From NCBI RefSeq assembly GCF_030445035.2, contig NC_080695.1, forward strand, positions 682,001-746,000: 64,000 nucleotides of DNA. The letters run 5' to 3'. Source of the stretch: Dasypus novemcinctus. Its lineage: Eukaryota; Chordata; Mammalia; Cingulata; Dasypodidae. A model generated the notes under the pieces. That model was not told the origin of the DNA. It saw nothing but the letters and a program-made list of their open reading frames with translations, and ran no database searches. The translations under genes were made by a program, and so were the position numbers. This document shows, piece by piece, positions 50,847 through 64,000 of the stretch. The number at the start of each line of letters is the position of its first letter. Positions within the stretch are counted from its first letter, which is position 1.

Positions 50847-51346
50847 NNNNNNNNNNNNNNNNNNNNNNNNNNNNNNNNNNNNNNNNNNNNNNNNNNNNNN
50901 NNNNNNNNNNNNNNNNNNNNNNNNNNNNNNNNNNNNNNNNNNNNNNNNNNNNNNNNNNNNNNNNNNNNNNNNNNNNNNNNNNNNNNNNNNNNNNNNNNNN
51001 NNNNNNNNNNNNNNNNNNNNNNNNNNNNNNNNNNNNNNNNNNNNNNNNNNNNNNNNNNNNNNNNNNNNNNNNNNNNNNNNNNNNNNNNNNNNNNNNNNNN
51101 NNNNNNNNNNNNNNNNNNNNNNNNNNNNNNNNNNNNNNNNNNNNNNNNNNNNNNNNNNNNNNNNNNNNNNNNNNNNNNNNNNNNNNNNNNNNNNNNNNNN
51201 NNNNNNNNNNNNNNNNNNNNNNNNNNNNNNNNNNNNNNNNNNNNNNNNNNNNNNNNNNNNNNNNNNNNNNNNNNNNNNNNNNNNNNNNNNNNNNNNNNNN
51301 NNNNNNNNNNNNNNNNNNNNNNNNNNNNNNNNNNNNNNNNNNNNNN
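50847..51346. other. Assembly gap (500 N)
   Basis: Exactly 500 unknown bases. The ~165 bases before it (about 50681-50846) and after it (about 51347-51515) are nearly identical, whereas the unit-1 counterpart (16704-16870) is single. The gap is probably of arbitrary size, at contig ends that overlap. Confidence 0.95.
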
Positions 51347-51589
51347 GGCCCCCTGAGACACCACAGGAGGTGGGAGCCGGCAGGGCCCAGAAGGGGGGGG
51401 ATCGGCAAAGGGGTCTTGACCTCGACAGAGAATGAGCCCGGCAGACCCGCAGGCGGGGGTTTGTCTAAGGGTTCTGGGCCCACGGCAGGGCCACCAGGAA
51501 ATGGAGGCAGGGGCCTCGGCAGGGGCTGGGGGATCGGGGAGCCTGAGCTGGCCCCTCCCGTCCGTCTGCGGGGTCTGAGCCCCAACCAG

Positions 51590-52035
51590 CCAGGGGTACT
51601 TCCTGCCTGAGACATCATGTCCCCCACGACGCCCCCCCAGCTCATGCCCCGGGCCAGGATCTGGGGGAGCAGGTTGAGGGGGGCTCAAGGGCCCAGGCCA
51701 AGATCTTCCCAGAGCTGGTTTTGGACAGAGCCAGGCCAGGTGAGGAGAGTCAGGTGAGCCAGGTGAGCCAGGTGAACCATGCCACCCACAGCTGGTCCTC
51801 TGAGACTGGGCAGCACAGGAACTGGATGGGGACAGCACACACCTGGGGTCACCATGGAGCCCCCCCCCCCAGGCAGGGCAGGGCCAGGAGCAGCAGCTGC
51901 AGCATCTGGAGGGGGAGGTGGGGGTGGGTGGGAGGCCAGGGCACCTGGCTGGGAGGGCGGGGAGGGTCAGGGGGCTCTCACCTGCCCAGGTCCCTGCCAC
52001 CTTCTGCTCCGGCCCCTGGGCATCCCTTTATCTGT
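51590..52035 (-). pseudogene. Mastin-like protease pseudogene E (relic)
   Basis: Counterpart of D in unit 2. AGATAAA promoter box at 52033-52027. Signal exon starting at 51905, where a G run has grown to 11 (6 in D); this shifts the frame after PCLG and leads to a TGA. Part of the His exon follows with HELGG and DVSGRK residues (51660-51597). The sequence breaks off in that exon at KYPWL, directly joined to DNA equivalent to 16.93 kb. Exons 4-6 are gone through a deletion of about 2 kb relative to unit 1. Confidence 0.75.
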
Positions 52036-52499
52036 CGTACAGAGGAGGGTGGGGCGGGTGGGGCAGCCCTCCTCCTGGGGTCCAGTGGGGACTGGGAGGG
52101 GCAGGGCAATCTGAGCGTGTCCAGGGCCCTTGGGGACGGGGCGGGTCGTGGAGATGCCGTGAGCGGCCTCAGGCCTGGGGCTGGTCCTCTCCACTGACCA
52201 GAAGCTTCCACTGCCCTTGAACCCAAAGCTGCCCCCAGGCCGCCGGGTCAGGGGGAGCAGGAGGGGGCGAGGCAGAGGGGGCGAGTCGCCAGCAAATGAC
52301 CCAGGGAACACCAGGTCGGGACGCAGAGGGCGGGCTGGGCAACGAGGACCATGGGGGGCAGGGGGCTGCGTCCTCTCCAGGGGCCCACCCTGAGGGCTCC
52401 GGGGGCCGCCGAGGCCGAGCCTGCACCTGAGCTCCCGGGAGGGGCTCCTGCTCCCAGGCCCCCCGAGCAGCTGGCCGTGCGCGGGTGTGAGGACCCAGC

Positions 52500-53250
52500 G
52501 CCCTGCCCTGCCCGCACCAGCGCCTCGGGACCCCGGCCCAGCGCATTGACCACCGGCAGAGCCCAGGGGCTGCCGGGCCCCGGCTGGGCTGCTGAGAGGC
52601 CGCTTCAGTCAGGGGACCCGCGCCCCACCTCTGGCTTGGCGCCCCGTGCACCCCCGGCCTGCGAGGCTGCCTGGCAGGGGCTGGGGGCTTTGGGGGCTTT
52701 GGGGAAGGAGACACTGTGGAAACGCCCCCTGCCTCCCCAGCCTCGCCCTTCCCTGCTTGCTGCAGGTCCCCCCCCCCAGGGTCACCCCAAGACCCCAGGC
52801 TCTCGGGGTGCATATCACCTAGCAGGTGCAGGTGGAGGGGCCGTAAGAGACCGACAGGGCGTGCCCCCCGCAGAGCGGCCACACGGGAGGGTTTCCGTCA
52901 CTGCAGTCATCTCTGCCCCGCCGAGCCTGGTGGGTGCTGCTCAGACCACCCTGGAGAGCGGCCCCCAGGCCCACCTGCAGCCCGGCCTTGTGCTCGGGGC
53001 GGCCCCGGCCCTCTGGGACCTGGGGTGGGCGCTGGGGTGGGCTGGGCTCAGCCGAGACCACCTCCCACGGGGCTCGCGAGAGGCAGCTCAAGCAGCTCCA
53101 AGGCGGGAGGCTGGTTTCAGGATCTCCTCGTCCTGCTGTGGTCACAGCCACCATTAAAAACGTGGTTGTGCCAACTGACAATTTAAACACGACGTAAAAA
53201 CAGAACCTGAAAACCCAAAAGCGCTGTTTCTAGAGGGCCGTGTGGGGTGA
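52500..53250. other. 750-bp segment present only in unit 2
   Basis: Unit 1 runs directly from GGTGTGAGGACCCAG to GCTGAGCAGCCGAGC (about 19800-19818). Here these are separated by about 750 bases. A 123-codon open frame on the minus strand (53190-52819) ends in several cysteines, but I recognise no domain and see no splice or promoter context. Confidence 0.5.
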
Positions 53251-53469
53251 GCAGCCGAGCAAATTGACAGAGGAACGAGGCCGTGGACAGGGAGGCAGTG
53301 AGCGAAATTACCTAGTCGAAGAAAGAGAAGGAAACGGGGTACTGCCTTTAATGGAACAGAGCCTCTGGTTCTTTTTCATATTTTTTATTTGTCTGCCGAG
53401 ATTTCTTATCTCTTCATTAATTATGAGTATATTTTCCTTTGTGACATAAAGCACTGTTTTTTTTGTGTT

Positions 53470-53770
53470 TTTTTAATAAGATTTCATTCTTTCTTTCCCC
53501 TTCCTGCCGCCCCCGCCCCAGTTGTCTGGTTCTCTGTGTCCATTTGCTGCATGTTCTTCTTTTTGACTGATTCTGTTGTTGTCAGCAACATAAAGCACCA
53601 TTATTAAATGAAGGCAAGGAAGAGAAGAAAAAGAAAACAAAAAAAAGGGGAGGGAATGGAGGAGAACAGGGAAAGAAGAGGAAGGGGAGGGAGGAAAGAA
53701 AACATGGGAGGAGGGACAGAGAGGAGGAATAAAGGACAATGGAGAGAGAAGAGAGGAAAGGGGCAGGTAG
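53470..53770 (-). repeat. DAS-SINE 3' fragment and AG-rich tract, copy of 20031-20350
   Basis: The same truncated SINE (53470-53600) followed by the same polypurine tract (53605-53770) as beside gene A, confirming a shared origin. Confidence 0.8.
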
Positions 53771-54221
53771 GAGGGAAAGAGCAGAGGCTGGATGGGGGGG
53801 GGGGGAGACCTGAGGGCAGGGGCTGCTGAGTCTGGGGGACCAGCCATCCCACCCCCGCCCCACGGAGGCCAGTGCAGGAAGAGGCCTCGAGGTGTAATGC
53901 CCAGGCTGGCCCCGCCCCCCTGGCCCCAGAGCCCCCAGGCGCCCCAGTCACACCCAGACAAGGACACCGAGAGCCAGCTGCTTTCCACAGAGTTTAATAG
54001 GCACAGATGGGGGGTGTTGGTGGTCCTGGGCCATCTCCAACCCCTATGGGACACAGAGCCTGGGAGCCTGTCCCCTGCCTCTGCTCCCCGCTGTCCGGGA
54101 AGGCCAGCACGCTGGAGCCAGGGGCAGAGGGTGGGAGCAGGGGCCGGGGGGCAGCGCCGTAGGGAGCAGAAGGCTGAGCCCCGGGGGAGAAGCGCAGGGG
54201 GCTGCCCCGGACGTGCCTCGG

Positions 54222-56179
<1,958 letters not shown>

Positions 56180-57079
56180 CTGCAGGGGAGGCGGGGGTGG
56201 GTGGGGGGCCAGGGCGCCCCGGCTGGGGGGGGGAGGGGCAGGGCCCTTACCTTCCCAGGTCTGCGCCGCCTGCGGCTCTGGGGCGCGGGCGCCCCTTTAT
56301 CCCCCGGCACAGGAAACCGGCGGCGGGGTGGGGGTTGAGGCCCCTGCGGGGCGGGGCCTGCAGCGTCGAGGCCTCCTGGGGCTGCCCCCGTGGAGATGGG
56401 GGGCTCCTCGGGCCACAAGTGCGACCCGCGTCCACTCGGGGTGGCAGGTGCCCTGCGCTGGGCGGCAGGAGAGAAGCAGCCCTGCCCCCCAGGAGGGAGC
56501 CGGACTGTGACCTGCGGACCCCAAACGCAGGGAACAACAGGGCAGGGCCATGGGGACCCCGGGGCGGGCCGGGAGACGCACGCGCCCCTGGAGGGAGGCG
56601 CCGCGCGGCACGTGGGGACCCGACCCCGGCCCCTCGCGAGCTTCCGTGGGCGCTTCTGAGTCTCCTTCCGCCTCGCCTGAGCCCTGGGCCTGGGCGCTTG
56701 GAGGGCCGAGTCCCCCCTGCCCAGAGCGCCCCGCGTGCGCCGCCCCCTGCGCCGCCCCCACCCCGGGCTGGAGGCTGAGCGGCCCCAAGGGCCACGGCGG
56801 CCGCAGTTCCTCCGGTCTCCACACGTCGGCGCGCGGGAGCAGACTTTGAGCACCTAGAAGTTGGGGTGCGCCGAGGGCCCCGTCTACCCACTGACCCACA
56901 GCGGGGTGGCTCCTGGGGACCACCCCTAAGCCATTTGGACAAAAGTCCACTGCGGCAGCGCAGCTTGTCTTCAGAGTCACGGAGGGGCTAAGGGTTAAGT
57001 GCATTTCCGGCAGTGTCCATGTGCATTGTCTGTGTGTCCGTGGGACGTGTGTGCCTCAGTGTCCCCAGTGTGGCCCCCG

Positions 57080-57955
57080 TGGGCCCTAGGACGAGGGTCA
57101 CCGCAGGTCCTCGAGCCACGCCCTCGGCTGGACATGAAGCCCCGGGAAGCCCCATCTCTGGGGCCCCGCCCTGAACTGCTTTCCTGTCCCTGCTCCAAGC
57201 AGCGGGGGGCTGGGGGCGCCTGGGTGCAGCCCCTGGGCCGGTTCCTCCTGGAGCTGACCTGGGCAGGGACCCTGAGGGGGCAGGACGCGCTGGGAGGAGG
57301 AGGGGTGTGGCGGGAGGGAAGGGCACTGGGGGCTGCCGGCAGCCTCTGGGGGCGCCTGGAGCCCAGACCCGCCGGGGCAGCCTGGGGGCCGCTGTAGATG
57401 CGCCTTAGGGTCTCCATCCTCGGGGAGGGGCCTGAGCTCCAGCCCCCGCCAGCTGGGGCAGGGGAGGGGGTGACCCCCATTTCCTCCCGAGGCCTCAGAT
57501 CAAGGCACACGGCGGCCCTGGAGCCCCCGAGGCAGTGCGGACCCCGGGAGGGGCAGGGCCTCCAGCCCTGCTGCTCAGACACCCCCGGTCAGAGGGGGCT
57601 CCTGCCAGGGGACGCCTTCCTGGAACAGGGGGCTCTGCAGGGGGGCCAGGGGGCCCCCAGGACCCGCTCTGCAGTCAGGGCTGCCAAGGGGCCTCGCCCT
57701 TCAAGGACGGGCTGCCCAGAGCTCCCCCCACCCCAGCCGGCCCTGGGTGCTGGTCCTGAGCCCACCCTGCAAGGGGAGCAAGGAGGGGAGACCCCGGCCC
57801 GAAAGCGGCAGACTTGCCAGCAGGACACGGGGGGTGGGGGACCACTGGGGCCGCCCCGGGGAACCGAGCGCTGCGCTCAGCGTCGCGTGGAGGCCTCTCG
57901 CCTCCGCCCAGGACGGGCTCCTGGGACCAGGGCAGCGGGCGGGGCTGGGCCATCG
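57080..57955. other. GC-rich spacer specific to unit 2
   Basis: Follows the end of homology with unit 1 (about 57065 against 23460). No recognisable gene; overlapping open frames on both strands are attributable to GC content. Ends at 57960, where the reversed left-arm copy begins. Confidence 0.4.
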
Positions 57956-57959
57956 CATT

Positions 57960-60900
57960 GATGCACTACAGTTAGTTTCCCTGCTTTTCTTTTTCTAGCT
58001 GAGTTTTAAAACCTGAATTTATCTGCTGAAGGTAAATTTGTGTTGTTTAAGTTTTGGGTGATGATGCATAAAGACAATATAAATATTTTCCCCAGGTTTT
58101 CGTGAGGATGTAAGTTTCCATCTCTCACGTGTGTGGACAGTGGATACCCAGGCGGCGCTTGCTGCGTCAGCTTTAAGAAACGCCACTCCAGGAGCTGCAC
58201 GTTCATGAATAACGACGCGAACATTTTTCTTGTGCTTATCTGCCACCCGCATGCTTCTTTTGTAAAATGTCTGTTCACATCTCTTACCCAAATTTTTATT
58301 GGGTAGTTTTCTCATGATGGAGTTGGAGAGTTCTTTATAGATTAGGAACACATGTATTCCATGTTCTGCAAAGATTGTCTACTCATTTTTGGACTGTTAA
58401 GTGTTAAATTTTGCTCAATTTATCAAAAAATTATTTTCATGAACCCTGCTATCTTTTGGCTAGCATTTGTCTGTAAGATGTTTTCCCCATTTCCTTTTAC
58501 TTTAAACTCCTGCTTCTATCGTTTGAACAGCATATATCTGGATTTGCTGTTTTGTACCCACCTTCAATATTTGTCGTTAACTAGTGAGTTTATTGGCTTT
58601 GCATTTATCACAATTATTGACATAGACTGGTTTCCACCACCTTAATTTACTGTTGTACTTGGTTCAGCCACTCTTATGGTTCTTTTCCCGCCTTACCGTT
58701 CCAGAACTGCTCTCTCTCTAACCTCAGTAAGAGAAGAGGCCGTGGGCTCCTCACATCTGCCCTGCACTTCCCTCCTGCTGATACCGTCTGGACTGTTCAC
58801 CTGGTGATGGCCGGTAGATTATCTCTTTTCTTGGGTGTTATCTGGCCTTAAAGGTAAGAGCAACCTTCACCCAGATAACCCAGCTCCTTTACTGAACGCC
58901 TCTTGCAGCATCTTGGCGTTTATCTCCCGTTTATTCCAGTGCTTTATCTAAACTGCTTCAGAGGGCACGAGGGCTGGTGACCTGGTGTGCCTGCTGACCC
59001 ACCCCTGCTCATCCTTGAACGCTTCCCTGGAGAGAATGTGCTGGGGTCCGAGTCGTTCTCCATGGCCACTCTAAATTATTGCTTCACTGTGTGTTTCTAT
59101 CTATTGTCACTGTGGAAAAACCGGGTGCAATCCAAGTCTTGCTTCTTCCAATCATCTGGGGTTTCTCAAAACGCTGGATGGAGACAGGCTCCAGCCCTGG
59201 GTCCACACAGCTCACCTCACCGGCCTCACCAATCCCGGCCCGAGCGAGCCTGTCTGCACTTCACACGTGGATATCGCGGTCATCGTGGGTTTTTAGAAAT
59301 CCCGCGCCCGCGGGTTACTTGCCCTGGTCGCTGAGGGCTGGGGCTTCCCCGGAACGCACGCCTGCCTCGGCGCCCCCGGCCTCGCCCAGCCCCGGCCCTG
59401 CCACCGAGCGTGAACCCGCGTTAGTCTCGCTCACGAGTGGACCCCGGGCGGGGAGGGGCCTCGGGAGGCGCGCGTCGGTGGCAGGAGGAGGTGATGCCCG
59501 TGGCGTGTGCGGGGCCGTGCGTGTCCGCGGCGGGCAGCGGGAGCGCGTCCTGGGCAGAGCTGGCCGCTGCTGAGGCCGGAGCCGCCTCGCTTGCCGGCAC
59601 CTGCCACTGCTGGCGTCCCCAGGGCGCACCTGTGCGCGGAGCCCGGGGCCCGAGGCGGGCGGGTGAGCGGGTCACGGGCCCCCGGCGCCCTTTGCACAGT
59701 GGAAGGACACAGCTGGGGTGGTCAGCAGACAGCGGGGGGTGGAGGGGAGGGGCCGGGCTCTGCCATTGGAGGAGGGAGGGGGCGCGTGTCTGGTTTGGGT
59801 GCCACGTGGGGGGTCTCCAGGGGAGTTCTGCGCTGGCTCTTGGCATCAGGGTGACGTTTCTAGAATGGGGGACGGGGCTGGCCCCACGCAGGGCGAGCGC
59901 TGCCTCCGTGGGGGGTGGGCACGTTCGCGGGAGGGGCGTGGCGGCCACCTCGGGCCTGAGCTGTGTCCCCGCAGGGTTCCCACCTGAGGCCATCGAGGGG
60001 GCTCTGCAGAAGGAGGGGCGAGCTCGCTGGTGGAGCAGCACCCGGAACCCACCCCTGCCCCCCCTGCTCACGGGAACACGCTGAAGGGTCCCGGGCACCT
60101 CGTTGCTCTCGCCGATTGTCAAGGATAAGGAGGCAGATCCCCCAGCACTGCCGAGGGCCCAGGGCGACGGGGCCGGCGCTGATCTCGCGGTGGAGGTGGC
60201 CGCGGCCCCTCCGTGCACCTGGCAGCAGCTGAGAGGGCAGCGGCGGCCCCTACTAGTGGGCGTGGGCCACTGGACCGCCCACCGGGGAGGCTCGAGTGAC
60301 TCACATTTTAAGCCTGGAAAGAGCCTGACAGCTCCTCAGCCTGGGACGGGGTCGGGAGCTGCCCTGTGTCCACCACGACCAGCGACCAGCGCCACCTCCA
60401 CAGGAAGAGGCAGGACCAGAGACATGGTGCTGCGGGGAGGGGAGCTGGGGTGCCACACGGGGGGGGCGCCTGGGAGGCCTGGAGGGCACCGCCACATGCC
60501 ACCCACGCACCGTCCATGTGCCACCCACGCACTGCCCACTTGCTGCCTTAGGAACACTCTCAAGTGGTGGAAGGATGGGGCACGGGGTCAGGAGGCGCAG
60601 GCTCACAGCAAAGCACACGGAGCACAGGGGCAGGCTCGGCCGGGCAGGGGACGGCTAGGTCCAGCTGGCCTGTGTGGGCCCCGAGATGCTCCATTGTCAG
60701 GGCAGGAGAGCAGGATGCCAGGACGCCGGCCAGCTGCTGCCAGCCCCCGGGAGCGGGGGACGTGCCGCGGGTGGGACTGGCTGCCGGAGCTCAGAGGCCC
60801 TGGGGTGCCCCCCTCCCCTCCCCACCCCCTTCCTCTCTCCCTCCTCCCTGTCCCTCCTCACCCTACTTCCCTCTCCCGCCTTCACTCTCTCTCTTTCTCC

Positions 60901-62560
60901 CTCTATTCTTTCTACAGCTTGGACCCCCGGGGGATGGCTACCCTCCACCCCCTGATGTGCCCAGGACAGACGCCCGTGCTCGCTGGTCAGTGTCCAGGGC
61001 AGGACGGCCGTTGCCCAGGAGCAGGGCACGGTCACCTCCTCCCTGTTCCCGCCCTGCCCCCACATGGCCTCACCTCCCGCCTCCTGCCGGTCCACACGGC
61101 CACGTCTCCTAGTGCTTTTAGTGTGGGCTCCAGGGGTTCCTGGCTTTTTAGTGGGGGCTCCAGGATTTCTAGCGCTTGTGGAAACACCGTCCCTCCTCCT
61201 CTGACTCGCCCTGCCCCTCTGCACAGGTGCAGTCTCCCCTGCCTCTCCTTCCTGTCCCACCATCTTTCCCTTTATCTTTGTGCTGTGTCTCATTTCCTGG
61301 GGCTTGGAACCTGGGAGGGTTGACCTGTCATCTTTGCTCTCTTTTTATAAAGCTGTCGTGGCTATTGTAGGTCCTTTGCAATCCCGTGCACATTAAATCA
61401 GCCTGTCAGTATCTCCAAAGAGGCTGGTGGAGATTTTGATTAGGATTGCAGCTGAATCTAAAGATCAATTTGGGGAAAAGTGACGTCTTCTCCACATGGC
61501 GTTCTCTGGCCTGCGAGCAAGGCACATCTCTCCCTTTACTTAGGCCACTAATTATTCCCAAATTACATGTCGTTCTCTTCTGCACATCTTTTACCAGACT
61601 GATCACCAAGATCTCTTACTTTTGATGCTGCTGCAAATGCTGTAACCTGTTATGTCAGGTCCACTCCTGATCACTGCTGGTATGTAGAAGTCCACACACC
61701 TCGAGTCAGGCGGCATTGCTACGTCACTTACTAGATCTCGTAGCTCTTCGTTAGGTTTCATCAGGTTTCCTACGTAGATGACGCACCAGATGCCTTTATC
61801 TCTTTCCAAAATGTCACTCCCTGCACGGGTTACAACCTTCGGTACAATGTTGGGCAGAAGTGAGGAGAGGGGATTTCTTGCCAGTTAGTTACGATGTTAG
61901 CCGGTGTCCTTTACCAGTCGAGGGAGCGGCCTTCTCTTCCTGGTTTGCTGGGGTTTTTAAAGTCACTACGTTACGGGATTATGCTAAGTCCTTCGCCAAG
62001 CGCCTGTGTGTGCTGGGACGCGCGTCTGGCACGCAGCGGGCAGTTGAAACCCGCCTTGGCTGCCACTTCCTGCGTGCACAGAGCACCGGCGCCGGCTGGA
62101 GGCGGGCAGGCTTCCAGGCCTTTCTTTAGGACCCACGGCCCTGGACGGGCTCACAGCCCTGAGCCCGCAGGTGATCTCCCAGGTCCTGGAAAAGGGTCAG
62201 AGCTTCCCAGAGCCCCTGTGGACACCTCGTGCCAGGGCTGGTTTCCTTTTACACTTTCCGCTTAGCCTATCGTCAACCTGCACACAAGTCCGAGTTGCCC
62301 GTGCACTGAGCGTCTGCGCCTCTTGGGGCCGTCCTCCGGGGTTTTGTGACCCCTGCAGGTGAGCTTGTTAGAGGCGGGTGGGCACACGGCAGTTACAAGG
62401 CGAGGCCCCCGTCATCGAGTCCTGAAGTCCCCACTCTGAAGCTGGTGACAGGAGAGGGGTCCTGCTGTCCCCACCGCGGGCGTGGTCAGGGCCTCGGCGC
62501 GGCGCAGCTCACGGCTCCGCCAGCCTCCGCCTGCGCACAGCGCCACGTTCAGGGGTGGGT
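57960..62560 (-). repeat. Reverse copy of the left arm in unit 2
   Basis: In reverse it follows 11770-14800: L1 3' end at 57960-58450 (from 14800 back to 14390), 58480-59130 (14310-13610), then the CpG-rich stretch absent from the left arm, and 60790-62560 (13590-11770). It also matches 24640-27860 directly. Old L1 fragments are at 57960-58600 and 61320-61860 (minus strand). Confidence 0.75.
59300..59690. promoter_or_regulatory. CpG-rich stretch between B and C', copy of 25490-25870
   Basis: CpG-dense and GC-rich, between the divergently oriented B and C'. Nearly the same as the unit-1 copy. No gene start identified. Confidence 0.5.
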
Positions 62561-63627
62561 CGTGGCAGCAGCCCCCTCCCGGGACCGTGAACCGTGCTGC
62601 TTCCTGGGTGCTGAAATCAGTACCATGCAACAGGGGCGCTGGGCTGGGTCTGAGGCGCGCAGGAGGCCGTGCTTTGTCCCCGGAACACCGCGGCGCTGCG
62701 GGCGGCCCCCGGCGGGCCTCGGGCTCGGCTTCCCGTCACGGGGCGATGCCCGTGGTGGCGTCTCCCCCTGTCTCCCAGTTTCCAGCTCTGGCCACCCCCA
62801 AGGCTCCCTCTGTGCCCCCCCCCCCTGCGCTTTTCAGAAGCTGGATGAAGCCGCGCCCTGACTCCACTGCCCACCCCTCCCTGAGCCCCCACCCAAGGCC
62901 CTGGTGACGGGGGCCCTCCCCACGGGAATGGGTTCAGATCAGCTCGTGTTTTTTGGGGTTCGGAGCTCCAAGACACTGCACCCCACTCCAGCCTGTCCGA
63001 CACAGCTGTCCACGGGGGTGTCCACGGGGTGCCCTGGCCTCACGGGGCCCTGCCCCCTCGCCTCGTGGTCAGATGCCCTGGGGTATGGGTGACTCTGGCC
63101 CAGGCATGGGGCAGAGCTCGGAGGACCCGGTTTTGGGGGTCTAGGAGGGGGTGGAGCCTCTCCCCTTTGGAGCTTGGGTAAGTTACGTGACTGGCCCCCC
63201 CGGGGAGAGGGTGCTGGGGGCCTGGGCCACCAAAGCTCCTCTGGCTGGGGTGGACACTGTGATATCCAGACTGCCCAGCCAAGGGGGTGGGCCCCACTTC
63301 CAGGCTTCCGAGGTGACGGGTGCCAGGAGGAGCAGGTGAGCCGGGATACAACGGTCAGGGCGGGGGCTCCTGCCTCCACCCAAGGGGCCCCTCCCATCAA
63401 CCCCCAGGTTTACCATGAGCCTCGGCGCGCCGTGCCCGTCCCCTCCACTAAGAGCGCGTCCTGCAGGAGGCCCACGCGGGTCCGCCCCTCGCCGCGGGAG
63501 CCGGCCCTGCCCGGTGCGCTGGGGCAGCGCAGGCGTGTTTGGACCCTGTCAGAAAAGCCATCGGCCCCCACAGGTCTCCCCCTCCCCAGAGCAGGGTGCC
63601 CGGCCGTGCCCACGTCCTGCGCTGGGG

Positions 63628-64000
63628 AGATAAGGGGCTGAGCCTGGAGGCGGGGGACAGTGCACCGTCCCGGGGTAGCTGCCCCCGTCCCGCCCCCCCA
63701 GAGGCCGAGTGCTCCCCGCCCGCCTCTCCCCAATGCTGCGGCTGCTGCTCCTGGCCCTGCCTTGCCTGGGGGGCCCAGTGCCTGTGACCCCAGGTGAGTC
63801 CTGACCCCCACCACCACCCTGGCTGTCTGGGCCCCTGGGAGCAGCCGCCGGGAGGCGGGGAAGAGCTTGGCTTGCTCCGAGCTTGGGGAGACCATGGCCT
63901 GGGCCCCTGACACCACCTCGACCTGCTCCCCCAGATCCCGGCCCAGGGCACGAGCTGGGGGCATCGTGGGGGGACGTGACGTCTCGGGCAGGAAGTCCCC
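63628..64000 (+). pseudogene. Mastin-like pseudogene C', 5' part (cut by window end)
   Basis: Counterpart of C. AGATAAG at 63628-63634; signal exon from ATG 63733 ([20 protein letters not shown]) with a GTGAGT donor; start of the His exon at about 63935 with the same one-base loss between HEL and GIVGG as in C. The window ends within GRKSP. Inactivation is inferred from the shared activation-site lesion; later exons are not visible. Confidence 0.75.

Noticed and set aside
50092-52000. Very long open frames of about 500 codons across the gap
   Set aside because: They are open only because the 500 Ns contain no stop codon.
52819-53190. 123-codon minus-strand frame ending in a Cys-rich tail in the unit-2-specific segment
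   Set aside because: No domain, splice signal or promoter; likely chance.

Overview
The window is mammalian genomic DNA and almost certainly comes from an armadillo (Xenarthra, Cingulata, Dasypus-like). The evidence is several copies of the tRNA-derived DAS-SINE, with a head reading cttggcccagtggttggggc and a GAACAGACAAC-type 3' part. It lies among mammalian L1 (LINE-1) copies and intron-containing serine protease genes. There are no bacterial-type operons, tRNA/rRNA genes or CRISPR arrays. A 500-N assembly gap lies at 50847-51346.

The only recognisable protein-coding genes form a cluster of mast-cell proteases of the mastin (PRSS34-like) branch of the tryptase family. Copy A (minus, coding span 22743 to 20794) is intact: five coding exons, consistent splice sites and phases, 274 residues, complete His/Asp/Ser triad. 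It has Glu where most S1 proteases have the oxyanion-hole Gly193. Copy B (minus, 56179 to 54222) is its tandem duplicate; it carries two single-base insertions in exons and has lost the S1-pocket Asp189. Copies C (plus, about 28985-31455) and C' (plus, cut by the window end) are divergently oriented pseudogenes. Copies D (minus, about 19349-17636) and E (minus, about 52035-51590) are decayed relics.

Layout: 1-11.76 kb is repeat-rich (L1, DAS-SINE, a 2.1-kb poly(A)-tailed repeat here called R, one solo LTR). 11.76-34.4 kb is GC-rich and holds D, A and C with CpG-rich stretches. 34.4-48.84 kb is again repeat-rich (L1, R, DAS-SINEs, one solo LTR). 48.84-64.0 kb is a second GC-rich unit holding E, B and C'.

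Three layers of segmental duplication explain this. (1) A direct tandem duplication with a period of roughly 33-35 kb relates 15.66-31.2 kb to 48.84-64.0 kb, giving D/E, A/B and C/C'. (2) An inner inverted duplication relates 11.77-16.1 kb to 23.77-27.86 kb, flanking gene A; the unit-2 right arm is 57.96-62.56 kb. (3) An outer inverted duplication relates about 0.7-8.0 kb to 34.4-47.3 kb; the arms share the same SINE inserted at the same L1 site. The inactive mastin copies C and D share two disabling changes in one exon, so an already dead gene was copied. A and C, like B and C', are divergently transcribed (head to head), with a CpG-rich stretch between them. All statements are from reading the sequence; no alignment or database search was run.
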